Assembly: GCA_024226935.1 (NCBI GenBank)
Contig: JAAELK010000378.1
Coordinates: 22,432-86,431, forward strand
Length of the DNA stretch: 64,000 nucleotides
Reading direction: 5' to 3'
Source: Desulfobacteraceae bacterium
Lineage (GTDB): Bacteria > Desulfobacterota > Desulfobacteria > Desulfobacterales > Desulfobacteraceae
Within the stretch, counting starts at the first letter, position 1. Each line of letters opens with the position of its first letter. The notes beneath the pieces were generated by a model, which did no database searches, was not told the DNA's origin, and saw nothing but the letters and a program-made list of their open reading frames with translations. The translations under genes were made by a program, and so were the position numbers. Positions 45,999 to 54,639 of the stretch are shown in pieces.

Positions 45999-48314
45999 TT
46001 ACTTAAATTTGTTTGCCAGATCGTTGTCAATCACGTAAATACAAGTTTCATTTGCACCTTGTTGGGTGTATCCGAATTTTGAAGATAAATTATCCATCAA
46101 AAACTTGACATCTTTTTTGATCCTCTTATCATGGGATTTAAATTTTTTTGTATCAAAATCCTTGATGGCATTTCTAAAATTTTCATTGTCAATAAAAGGT
46201 TCCAACACCCGTTTTTTGAGATTATGGACATATCGTTCGTACAATGATTGAAATAATCTGGTTTCGAGAATATTTTTTCCTTCGATCATAATTTCATGGG
46301 AAAGAGTTCTTGTGGTATATTCTTTTAATACATCAATTCGGATCTCTTCCCTGCGTTTTTTATCCATATTTTCTGAAAGCAACCTGTTTTCTATGCTTTC
46401 AAGAAAGGCTTCCGTCACATGAATTTCTTCCTTTGTAAATATACATTTTACTATTGAATCAAACTCATTGGTGACAGCTGAAATATAATTTTTGATATCT
46501 TTGGCAATTTGATCTTCATTGTAATAGTAAAGGGCTTCTTTTACCTGTTGGAGAATACCATAATCATACATGCGCAACAAGGAGGATAAAAAACCCTGGG
46601 GAATTGTTTTTTTGGGTTGATCATCCAGTTTTTTGAAAAAAGTGCAAAGATCCGGCATATTGATTAGTCGATCTTCTTTGGCATATTGGGAATAAAACTG
46701 GTCAAAGATTTTGATGGAATCTCTTCCTGACAAGCCTTCTTTTCCATATATTTCAGATTCTGCGATGATTTTTTTCAACATATTTTGATCCAGGGCTTTA
46801 GTATCTTCATCATCCAGCCATTTGGGAATATTTCCAGAAAAAATTTCCATTTTAAGCAGCATGAGTTTTTCATCACAATAGTTTTTATATTTGTCGGGTT
46901 TTTTAATCCATTCTTCCAGGGCCATGGATTTTTTACCAATACGGGTACAAATAATAATTCTTGCAAAATTTTCTAATATCATGGGAAGAAAACTGCCTTC
47001 AATATGCCGCCCGAATATATTTAAATATATTTTGACTTCTGTGTTAATATCCAACACATAGGGAATGTCAATATATTGAATTCGATCATCAAAAGAGGGA
47101 AAATCCCTGATATTTCGTTTATCTTCAGGATTCATCAAGGCAAAAAATAATGAATTTACCTGCTCTTCCAAATTTTCAACCTTATGAACTCCTTCTGAAA
47201 TAATATTATGAAGCTCAACCATTCGTTCAACATTATGGGATTTTATGTCCATGAGTGCATAGATACCATTATTGACCTTGGCAAAATTAGAACAGATATA
47301 GTTAATAAGATTGCTATCTTGAAACAGTGCATTAATCCTGTTTTGCAATATCTGGTTTGAGATAACATTTTGTTGTAAAGGTTGATCCCCCGGATTAAAT
47401 ACACTTATACCATTTCCGATCCGCCGATTAAAATAATAGGGTCGGGCATAGAGCATTTTAAATACCTCGGTTGGATTTCCAAGGCGTTCCAACAAAGAGT
47501 GATAAATAGAGGAACAAACGGTACAAGCCTCTTCTCCAAATACCCATTCATATTCTTTTTCCATGGACAATCGGTATTTAAATTGATTATTTTTTTTTAA
47601 GAGATCATCCAGCACATCCCGTCGCTGCTCCTTGGGAATCACAAGAAAGGGATTGTCATGGGAAAGACAGGGAATCTCAATGTAATCTCTTTCATTGCTT
47701 ATCAATGAAAGTTCATCCGGCTTAACTCCTGCACTGGCTCCTTTTTCTGTTTCAACATGTTGAATCAATTTTTCAAAATCTGATAGGATCTGTGCGGATT
47801 TGTCCTTGCCCTGTAATTTTTTGATGTTCAACCGCCATACAACCTCATATCGGAGACCTTCTTCCGTATTGGCATATTTTTCAAATTTTTTTAATAAATT
47901 ATTTAAAAAAGTGCTTTTCCCACAGCCATGGGGGCCATAAAAAATGTAAATGCGATTTTGCTGGGCGCCATGCCGCAGATATTCCATCTGTTTCATCAGT
48001 CGATTGGCAAAGAGCATATCCGGAAAATAGGGGTTGACCGAATCTTCAACAAATAGTCTTGTACAATCATAATTTGTAAATTTAAGTTTGTCCAGATCAC
48101 CTGTAATGGACTTTTCCGGTTCATCTACATAGCTTTTGATCATATCGTGAAAAGATTGAAAAATATTTCTTAAAATTTGAGATGGTTTGGCATTTAGAAT
48201 ACTTAAAAACTCTTGAAATGTAACTGGTTTTAGCCGCTGATAGTCTGTTATATTTTTATTGAGCAGTTCAAGTACCTGATCTACAGATTCTGTTGGCGAT
48301 GAATTTTTTTCCAT
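45999..48314 (-). CDS. Second, divergent PrkA-like AAA+ protein
   Basis: A 771-residue AAA+ protein. Walker A is GPHGCGKS (residues 127-134), and the general order of the PrkA family is followed: YIFYGPHGCGKSTFLNNL, a Cys pair in CTVCSSIYHSLLERL, and a C-terminal helical region of the PrkA kind (KFKSHDKRIKKDV). It is about 85 residues longer than the first PrkA copy and differs strongly from it. No protein-kinase catalytic loop is visible; PrkA proteins have been reported both as serine kinases and as AAA+ proteases. Starts 6 bp after the spoVR stop; a GGGAG ribosome site lies inside the spoVR end. Last gene of the four-gene unit. Confidence 0.78.
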   Translation of the reverse strand: MEKNSSPTESVDQVLELLNKNITDYQRLKPVTFQEFLSILNAKPSQILRNIFQSFHDMIKSYVDEPEKSITGDLDKLKFTNYDCTRLFVEDSVNPYFPDMLFANRLMKQMEYLRHGAQQNRIYIFYGPHGCGKSTFLNNLLKKFEKYANTEEGLRYEVVWRLNIKKLQGKDKSAQILSDFEKLIQHVETEKGASAGVKPDELSLISNERDYIEIPCLSHDNPFLVIPKEQRRDVLDDLLKKNNQFKYRLSMEKEYEWVFGEEACTVCSSIYHSLLERLGNPTEVFKMLYARPYYFNRRIGNGISVFNPGDQPLQQNVISNQILQNRINALFQDSNLINYICSNFAKVNNGIYALMDIKSHNVERMVELHNIISEGVHKVENLEEQVNSLFFALMNPEDKRNIRDFPSFDDRIQYIDIPYVLDINTEVKIYLNIFGRHIEGSFLPMILENFARIIICTRIGKKSMALEEWIKKPDKYKNYCDEKLMLLKMEIFSGNIPKWLDDEDTKALDQNMLKKIIAESEIYGKEGLSGRDSIKIFDQFYSQYAKEDRLINMPDLCTFFKKLDDQPKKTIPQGFLSSLLRMYDYGILQQVKEALYYYNEDQIAKDIKNYISAVTNEFDSIVKCIFTKEEIHVTEAFLESIENRLLSENMDKKRREEIRIDVLKEYTTRTLSHEIMIEGKNILETRLFQSLYERYVHNLKKRVLEPFIDNENFRNAIKDFDTKKFKSHDKRIKKDVKFLMDNLSSKFGYTQQGANETCIYVIDNDLANKFK

Positions 48315-48320
48315 AATAGA

Positions 48321-49976
48321 CTATAACTCCCGTTTATGCAGTTTACGATTTTCCATCATATAACGCATTCTCTTCCATTGAATTTTTTTGGGTTCCGAGG
48401 TTTTTCCCACCGGCGTTGCCGGATCCCAGAAATTAGCGTAACTTGCGGCAGGTTTACCTTCTGCCGTCGGTTCACTGGTTTCCAAATGAATAGGCCCCCC
48501 CCAAAGATATTCAATACCAATCATGGTATTTTCAATAAAGTCACGTTTCAAGGGTTTTTCTTCAAATGTATGGTTCAAATAAAGAACACCTTTAACGGAT
48601 TTTTCTGCATCTACTTGGATTTCGGGTGGATGGTAAAGGGTATCTATAACCATCTTTTTGTAATCTTCAGCTTTTTTAGATTTTATGTAGTATTCCCAGG
48701 ACATCCTGGGTTGATTAAATCGTTTTCCAGAGACAAACAATTTATGCTTGGTTAAAAATTCCTGGTCAATATACCTGTTTATAAAAGTAAAATCATTCAT
48801 ATTCGCCCTGATTTTAAAAATATACTGGGTACCTGATTTTTTTAAGGTATTATATTTTTGTTTTTTTATTTCATCCTTTTGGCAATAATAATCAAAGGAA
48901 TAACATCCCTTGTCCTCCATATCCTCGATATGCTGGAAAAGTCTCATACCCAACGCGTAGGGATTTAATCCAACTTTGGGCATGGCAGTAACCCCAGCGT
49001 TAACCTTTGCAAAATCAGATTCATGCCCACATATTCTGTCATCTCGCATAAATAAATATTCATGCCAAAAACTTGCCCACCCTTCGTTCATTATTTTAGT
49101 TCGTATCTGGGGTTGGAAATACAAAGAGGTATTTCGAATAATCTGAATAATAGTTTTCATCCATTTGTTTTCATCCAACTTCAAAAATGGGGAATGCTGT
49201 ATAATATATTCCATGATATCGGGCTCATAGTGTTTATTTGATCTCTTCGCTTTTTTGTAAAGCTCTTCAAATTCTGGATATTTATCGGTGATGGGATCAA
49301 AGAAATTTGACTTTGTTTTTTGACTATTATTATACCGGGTAATCTCTTTTAAGTAAGTATTATGGGAAACCCCTTTGAGTTGCTGTAAAAAAATATCAAA
49401 ATAATAATCTATTTTATTAATTTTCCCTTGATTTTTCTTACTTAAATTTTCTTTGGAAATAATATGATTGATTTCCCGATAATAACCCACCAGATTGTCA
49501 ATACCCCTGGAAAATTCTATCACATAATCCACCAATCTTCCTTTTTCAGAACGAAGTTTTGCAATTAGACGTTTATCAGCCAAAGCTTGTCCTGTCAGAT
49601 CAACTTCCCAGGTATTTTTATAAAAAAGATTGTTCTGGAAAAAATCAATATGTCCCAAGACATGATAAAAAATCATGACATTGAGCCAATCCGGGTTGTT
49701 ATCATTATAATAGGAAATGGCTGGTCGGGTATTGATAACTGTCTCATAGGGATTGGATGGGTATGCTTCATACATGCCCTTACCAGACAATACTTTTACA
49801 TCATGGACCCAGTAGTCATACAAGGTTGGTATCATAATTTTGGGGCTTAGTTCGATCAAATCACGGTTAGTCACAATATATTCAAGACTCTCGTCATCAA
49901 AGCTTAACCCTGCATCCCGAGCCCGAACTTTGCACTCTTCCATAATGCCTTTGACATGTTGACTCACAAGTTCCAT
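48321..49976 (-). CDS. spoVR: SpoVR family protein
   Basis: A 551-residue cytoplasmic protein of the SpoVR/YcgB family, first known from spore cortex formation in Bacillus but found widely in non-spore-formers. Residues 101-112 (MIFYHVLGHIDF) and the later NEGWASFWHEYLF carry the conserved His residues. The N-terminal KIMIPTLYDYWV and C-terminal VIDTLYHPPEIQVD are also family-like. The biochemical activity is unknown. It is sandwiched between yeaH and the second PrkA-like gene, as in stress-linked yeaG-yeaH-ycgB groupings. Confidence 0.92.
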   Translation of the reverse strand: MELVSQHVKGIMEECKVRARDAGLSFDDESLEYIVTNRDLIELSPKIMIPTLYDYWVHDVKVLSGKGMYEAYPSNPYETVINTRPAISYYNDNNPDWLNVMIFYHVLGHIDFFQNNLFYKNTWEVDLTGQALADKRLIAKLRSEKGRLVDYVIEFSRGIDNLVGYYREINHIISKENLSKKNQGKINKIDYYFDIFLQQLKGVSHNTYLKEITRYNNSQKTKSNFFDPITDKYPEFEELYKKAKRSNKHYEPDIMEYIIQHSPFLKLDENKWMKTIIQIIRNTSLYFQPQIRTKIMNEGWASFWHEYLFMRDDRICGHESDFAKVNAGVTAMPKVGLNPYALGMRLFQHIEDMEDKGCYSFDYYCQKDEIKKQKYNTLKKSGTQYIFKIRANMNDFTFINRYIDQEFLTKHKLFVSGKRFNQPRMSWEYYIKSKKAEDYKKMVIDTLYHPPEIQVDAEKSVKGVLYLNHTFEEKPLKRDFIENTMIGIEYLWGGPIHLETSEPTAEGKPAASYANFWDPATPVGKTSEPKKIQWKRMRYMMENRKLHKREL

Positions 49977-50011
49977 AGGTACCTGCCTTCTTGGTTACAC
50001 AACCAAAGGGG

Positions 50012-51184
50012 TTAGGAAATAAGTCGTTTTATACCTTGGATAATTCTTGAATCATCCACAGTTTCACCCATCACATCTAACTTTATTAATTCTTTGTGTT
50101 TGCTTAGTATACCCGATGATTTTAAATATTTTTCAACTTCTGTTTGCTTGCCTCCCACATAGGAATGTTCCACAATGGAAATACCGATTCTTGCCACATA
50201 TAACATCATTTTTTTAATTTCAGCTATGGTTTGTACACCTTCTTTATCCCAATCATCACCATCTGTGCCATGGAAGACATAAATATTATATTCCCTGGCC
50301 AAATTCTCTCTTTCCACAATATCATTGACCAATTTAAATGCGGTAAAAACCTTGGTGCCTCCAGCCACTTTATACGAATAATATTTATAAAAATCAGATA
50401 CTTCCTTGGCATCTGTATCGTGAAGAATAAATCTGGTTTCCACTTGCTTGTCGTATTGATACATAAGCCAGGAGTAGAGCATTACATGTTGGGAAACAAC
50501 TGTTTGGGTAACCTTGCCGCCCATGGATCCGGAATAATCTCTTAGAAAAAAAACCAATGCCTGGGATTCAAAATCTTTTTCCCGGGATAAAATTCTATAT
50601 ATGAGGTCCTGGGGAGATATGATAAACTGGGTGGTATCAATGTCAGAAATATCCGGGACCCGGCCTAACATGATATTGGTTTCCACAATTTTTTTCATGG
50701 TAGCTTTTTTATCTAGAAATTGTCCTGACCCTTGATTTTTGTCCGTAAGATCATAAACATACTTGGCCAGGGATCTTTTTTTTCCTTTGTCCTTTAAATT
50801 GGGTAGTTGAAAATCCTGGGACAACACTTTGCCCAATTCATAGGCATTGGCCTCAAATTCATGTTCACCACCCTCTCCTTCCCCAGGTCCTTCCCCATCC
50901 CCTTCACCGTCACCCTCGCCTTCTTCGGGTCGAATCGGTTGTTCCCCAATGATATCTCCCTCCTCTCCTTCTCCGGTTCCCCCGGTTGGTTCCCCCTCTC
51001 CTTGTTCCTGATCCAGATTGATCTCGTCATGGAAAAATTTTTCTTCCACGGTTGTTGGCACTACAATTATCTTTTCTTTGCCGCCGGAACCGGGCTTTAC
51101 AATTTGACCTATCCGAATTTTTCTCTTAAATCCATCTTCTTCTCTTTGTCTGTCTCTTTCAAGGAGTTCATCAAGGGTTATCAT
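50012..51184 (-). CDS. yeaH: YeaH/DUF444 family protein
   Basis: A 390-residue protein with a von Willebrand A-like domain whose MIDAS motif DYSGSMGG is at residues 216-223, followed by HGTDGDDWD. The segment at about 60-108 is very rich in Glu and Gly, a likely disordered linker. The N-terminus MITLDELLERDRQREEDGFK is typical of the family. It works with PrkA in E. coli (yeaG-yeaH operon, starvation-induced). GGGGAG lies 8 bases before the ATG. Placed 40 bp after prkA. Confidence 0.92.
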   Translation of the reverse strand: MITLDELLERDRQREEDGFKRKIRIGQIVKPGSGGKEKIIVVPTTVEEKFFHDEINLDQEQGEGEPTGGTGEGEEGDIIGEQPIRPEEGEGDGEGDGEGPGEGEGGEHEFEANAYELGKVLSQDFQLPNLKDKGKKRSLAKYVYDLTDKNQGSGQFLDKKATMKKIVETNIMLGRVPDISDIDTTQFIISPQDLIYRILSREKDFESQALVFFLRDYSGSMGGKVTQTVVSQHVMLYSWLMYQYDKQVETRFILHDTDAKEVSDFYKYYSYKVAGGTKVFTAFKLVNDIVERENLAREYNIYVFHGTDGDDWDKEGVQTIAEIKKMMLYVARIGISIVEHSYVGGKQTEVEKYLKSSGILSKHKELIKLDVMGETVDDSRIIQGIKRLIS

Positions 51185-51223
51185 GACAGGTTCTCCCCAT
51201 TTCTTATTTGTTGATTTACCCGA

Positions 51224-53287
51224 TTATTTGTCATCCTCCTGGCTGCAAAAATACTCAATGGTTTTCTGGGCACAGGTCTGACAATAGCCAAGTTTCTCAT
51301 TCATGGTAAAAATCATTCTATCATACAATTTTTGATTTTCTTCATTTGTCCGGTTGGCAAGGGCCCCTATGAGGGAACCCGCTCCTGCAATATCCGATTT
51401 CAAACGGACATCCGTGATGGCTTTGACCAAATCAAGATTATCCATAAAATCGTAATTGGCATCCACTGACAATTTTTGTCCATAAATTTTTCGAATGGAG
51501 TTTCGAAAAGAAGCCCGTTGTTCTTCTGTTTTTAAACCCAGCCTTTCTTCAACATTCTTAATGTAGCGCTCATCTATTTTAAGAGCTCTTAGTTCGCCAG
51601 TCTGGGGATCCTTGTACTTCCACATCATATCAGGTCCCAAATGTTCTGCATCAACGCCTATGATCATATTTACATAATTTAAGACATCTTTTTTAATGGC
51701 CAGGGGCTCATCCATATATGCATTGAACATTTCCGTCATGATCCGTTCCCGGTAAAGCCCCCTGGCAAGCTTTAAATCTTCTTTGAATTTTGCCCTGTCA
51801 GAGGGTTCTTGCACATAATCCAATACAGTTCTTTCGAGGGCTTTAAAAATATCCAAGGCGAACATACACTTACCTTCGTTGGTTTCAGAACTTTCCAACA
51901 ACAGTTGAACTGCTCGTCCAAGATTTCTTTGCCCCATTCCCCTTTGTCCAAATCGTTTAGTGATTTCAGTATCCTGGTTCAAAGAATCAATAAGTTCTGC
52001 CAGAGTTTTTAAACTTTTTTCGCCCGCTACTTCGCCGGCGGCAAGCTTCATTATCTCCACGGGGGTTAATTTGTCAGAACGGGGCAGTCGGGTCAGTACT
52101 ACCCCAACCGATGCCGCATGATTCAAGTTAGGATCCTGGTGGAGTACTTCATGGGCAAGGGAACGTTTAATATCGGTTCCGATGGCGTATTCTGTCAAAT
52201 ATTTTTGGATTTTATAATCTGTATTGTGTGCTACATAGCAGATCCGACACCGATCAATAATAGGTGCTTCCTCACGTTCTGATAAAAAGGTGTCAAATTC
52301 TGAATTATTACTGGTGGCAATAATCAGGGTATCAATGGGCCATTTAAAACCATCCAATTCAATTGTTCTGTTCTGAATAACCCCGAGATAGACCTGTACC
52401 AAATCCTTTTTATTTTTGTAAATTTCATCACTAAAATGAATTCCACCACCAGCAACCCTGGCCAAAGCTCCCCGTCGCAAATCAAACCGATAGGGGTTAT
52501 TGGAATCAGAGATATGAAGCAACCTCTGGATGGATTCTTCTCCCATAAGATCCACGGCTGATGAGGTTATTTTGTCCTTGGCAGGATATTTACCAGTAAT
52601 AGTACCAAGACTTTCAATCAAAGGCACTTGGGTAATTTCAATAAAAGAGAGCATCTTGGCAATATCGTTGTCGCAAGTTTCCCGGATCTGATTCCAAATA
52701 TAAGCGGAACAGGCTCCCAAAGGACGATATTTATCATAAAGCTTTTCTATTTGCTTAGTTGTAAATTTAAATTTTTTGGATAAGTATTCCATGGATTGAT
52801 CTTTTGTTTCATGGAGGCTCATAGCCAAAATCATGGGGTCTTCATAGGTTTGGGACTCAATAAATTCAATTTTTCCGTATCCACCCAGCTTGTTCAAGTT
52901 GACAAATCTAAAGGTGTGTTTTTTATTTTCAGGAATGTTTAGAAATTCCCGATATCGTGCGCAAAGATACTCCACAAGAAAAGTTTTACCGTTACCGGGT
53001 TCCCCGACCAGTACAAAAGCCATTTCCCGGGAAGAACCTCCTTCGGAAGCATCTTTTACAAAGGAAACAAGGCTATTAATTTCATCATACATACCAATCA
53101 AGTGTTTTTTTCCCTGGTTGAACAAATCAAATTGATAAGTGGTCTTTCCTTTAACAGTGATTTTTTGAATACCTGCATCCAAAATCATCCTGGAAACACC
53201 TTGAAAGGCATCTTCAAAAACTTTTTTTCCCTTTTTTACTGAATCAACGTGGTGTACTAAAGATTTTGGATTTGCTTTGTTGGCCAT
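51224..53287 (-). CDS. prkA: PrkA family serine protein kinase / AAA+ protein
   Basis: A 687-residue orthologue of E. coli YeaG and B. subtilis PrkA. Walker A GEPGNGKT is at 95-102, followed by FRFVNLNKLGGYGKIEF-type and GGIHFSDEIYKNKKDL features. The C-terminal PrkA domain has EERLGLKTEEQRASFRNSIR. Family members respond to starvation and stress; the enzyme activity (kinase, protease or both) is debated. GGGAGGG is four bases before the ATG. It leads the prkA-yeaH-spoVR-prkA2 unit from the promoter at 53453-53481. Confidence 0.94.
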   Translation of the reverse strand: MANKANPKSLVHHVDSVKKGKKVFEDAFQGVSRMILDAGIQKITVKGKTTYQFDLFNQGKKHLIGMYDEINSLVSFVKDASEGGSSREMAFVLVGEPGNGKTFLVEYLCARYREFLNIPENKKHTFRFVNLNKLGGYGKIEFIESQTYEDPMILAMSLHETKDQSMEYLSKKFKFTTKQIEKLYDKYRPLGACSAYIWNQIRETCDNDIAKMLSFIEITQVPLIESLGTITGKYPAKDKITSSAVDLMGEESIQRLLHISDSNNPYRFDLRRGALARVAGGGIHFSDEIYKNKKDLVQVYLGVIQNRTIELDGFKWPIDTLIIATSNNSEFDTFLSEREEAPIIDRCRICYVAHNTDYKIQKYLTEYAIGTDIKRSLAHEVLHQDPNLNHAASVGVVLTRLPRSDKLTPVEIMKLAAGEVAGEKSLKTLAELIDSLNQDTEITKRFGQRGMGQRNLGRAVQLLLESSETNEGKCMFALDIFKALERTVLDYVQEPSDRAKFKEDLKLARGLYRERIMTEMFNAYMDEPLAIKKDVLNYVNMIIGVDAEHLGPDMMWKYKDPQTGELRALKIDERYIKNVEERLGLKTEEQRASFRNSIRKIYGQKLSVDANYDFMDNLDLVKAITDVRLKSDIAGAGSLIGALANRTNEENQKLYDRMIFTMNEKLGYCQTCAQKTIEYFCSQEDDK

Positions 53288-53301
53288 TTTACCCTCCCAT
53301 G

Positions 53302-53325
53302 GGCAGCAAGGAGGCTGATGCTGCC
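53302..53325 (-). promoter_or_regulatory. Hairpin in the prkA leader next to the ribosome site
   Basis: GGCAGCA (53302-53308) and TGCTGCC (53319-53325) are perfect 7-base inverted arms around 10 bases, ending a few bases before the GGGAGGG ribosome site of prkA. It could control translation initiation or message stability. Confidence 0.45.
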
Positions 53326-53452
53326 AGTCAATATTGGTTGGAATTCATCAACTTTTTATACAAAACAGATTGAGGTATTCTGCTTCACCGGGACTGTTTT
53401 TATCGTAACATTTTGGTCGGCACTAAATATGATTTGGTTTCTACTACATTCG

Positions 53453-53481
53453 AATATAACAAGTTAAAAAAAGAGTGTCAA
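53453..53481 (-). promoter_or_regulatory. Strong sigma-70-type promoter of the prkA operon
   Basis: On the minus strand TTGACA (53476-53481) and TATATT (53453-53458) are exactly 17 bases apart. The predicted leader is about 160 bases long. Confidence 0.65.
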
Positions 53482-53598
53482 ACAATTTACTTTTATTTCC
53501 TAACCTCTGACCTGTTATTTGTTCAAGCTGTTCTAATATCATATGATTTCATATGTTCCTGGTTTTCTTGAAATTTCCCATAGATATTTCTTTCTGTG

Positions 53599-53627
53599 TT
53601 GAAAAAATTATGATAATGATGTAGTAT
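53599..53627 (+). promoter_or_regulatory. Sigma-70-type promoter of the nitroreductase gene
   Basis: TTGAAA (53599-53604) and TAGTAT (53622-53627) are 17 bases apart, 25 bases before the ATG at 53652. The 364-bp gap 53288-53651 holds this promoter and the divergent prkA promoter, and no gene. Confidence 0.5.
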
Positions 53628-53651
53628 TTAACTGATTTACTAGGATCACAA

Positions 53652-54557
53652 ATGAATTTGAGAAACCCAACTACTATTGTTGACCCTGATAAATGTACAG
53701 GATGTGGGATTTGTCTTGGGGTCTGCCCTTCCGATACCTTATCTCTTATTAATGGTGTTGCTGTTGTTACTGGAGAAAACTCACTTTCATGCGGTCATTG
53801 CATGGCCGTTTGTCCGACCGATGCCATAGAAGTTAAAGCCCTTGATAGTGAGATGACATCATTTGAAACTTTTTCTTTAGAAAAAAAATGGATGAAATTT
53901 GGTGATTTCCCAACCAAAGACCTGGCTCGGCTTATTATGTCCAGAAGATCTTGTCGAAATTTTAAAAATAATTCTGTAGAACCTGAAATTTTGCGGGATT
54001 TGATTAAACTGGCAGTTTTTGCCCCCTCGGGGACCAATAGTCAAGGGTGGACATTTACCTGCCTTTCTTCCAGACAGGCTGTGTTAAATTTTGGAGTTAC
54101 AATTAAACAGTTTTTCCAAAATCTAAATAAAAAAGCTGAAAATCTTTTTTTGAGAAATGGATTAAAATTAGTGGGCATTAAAGCCCTTGATGCCTACTAT
54201 AAAGAATATTATGCTAGTGTCAAAACGGCCATGGATGAAATGGAAAACAAGGGATTGGATCGGCTCTTCCATGGCGCTACTGCTTGCATTTTAATCGGTT
54301 CTGACAAAAAAGCAAGTTGTCCTAAGGAAGATGCCATGCTGGCAACTGGAAATATCCTGTTGGCTGCCCACACAATGGGGCTTGGTTCTTGTCTCATAGG
54401 ATTTGCTGTTGAAGCCATGAAAGCTGATAAAACTATCCAGGGAAAAATTGATATTCCCAATGGGGAAAATATATATGCAGTAATCGCCCTGGGGTATCCT
54501 GATGAAACATATAAGAGCATTACCGGAAGAAAAAAACCTATAATTCGTTTTAAATAA
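53652..54557 (+). CDS. Ferredoxin-domain nitroreductase
   Basis: A 301-residue fusion. The first ~65 residues form a 2[4Fe-4S] ferredoxin domain (CTGCGICLGVCP and CGHCMAVCP). From ~95 is a nitroreductase-type FMN fold (IMSRRSCRNFKNN, APSGTNSQGW, AAHTMGLGSCLIGFA). Proteins of this kind are common in anaerobes and reduce nitro or quinone-like compounds, or act in flavin chemistry, taking electrons through the clusters; the substrate is not known. The plus-strand gene is divergent from prkA and followed 83 bp later by the MerR-like gene. Confidence 0.88.
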   Translation: MNLRNPTTIVDPDKCTGCGICLGVCPSDTLSLINGVAVVTGENSLSCGHCMAVCPTDAIEVKALDSEMTSFETFSLEKKWMKFGDFPTKDLARLIMSRRSCRNFKNNSVEPEILRDLIKLAVFAPSGTNSQGWTFTCLSSRQAVLNFGVTIKQFFQNLNKKAENLFLRNGLKLVGIKALDAYYKEYYASVKTAMDEMENKGLDRLFHGATACILIGSDKKASCPKEDAMLATGNILLAAHTMGLGSCLIGFAVEAMKADKTIQGKIDIPNGENIYAVIALGYPDETYKSITGRKKPIIRFK

Positions 54558-54639
54558 GAATAAGACTGTAAATAAGGATGACCCGAAATCTTAAATTGCA
54601 AACTTGTAACAAAACGACAGGTAAAATAACGAGGTAAAA

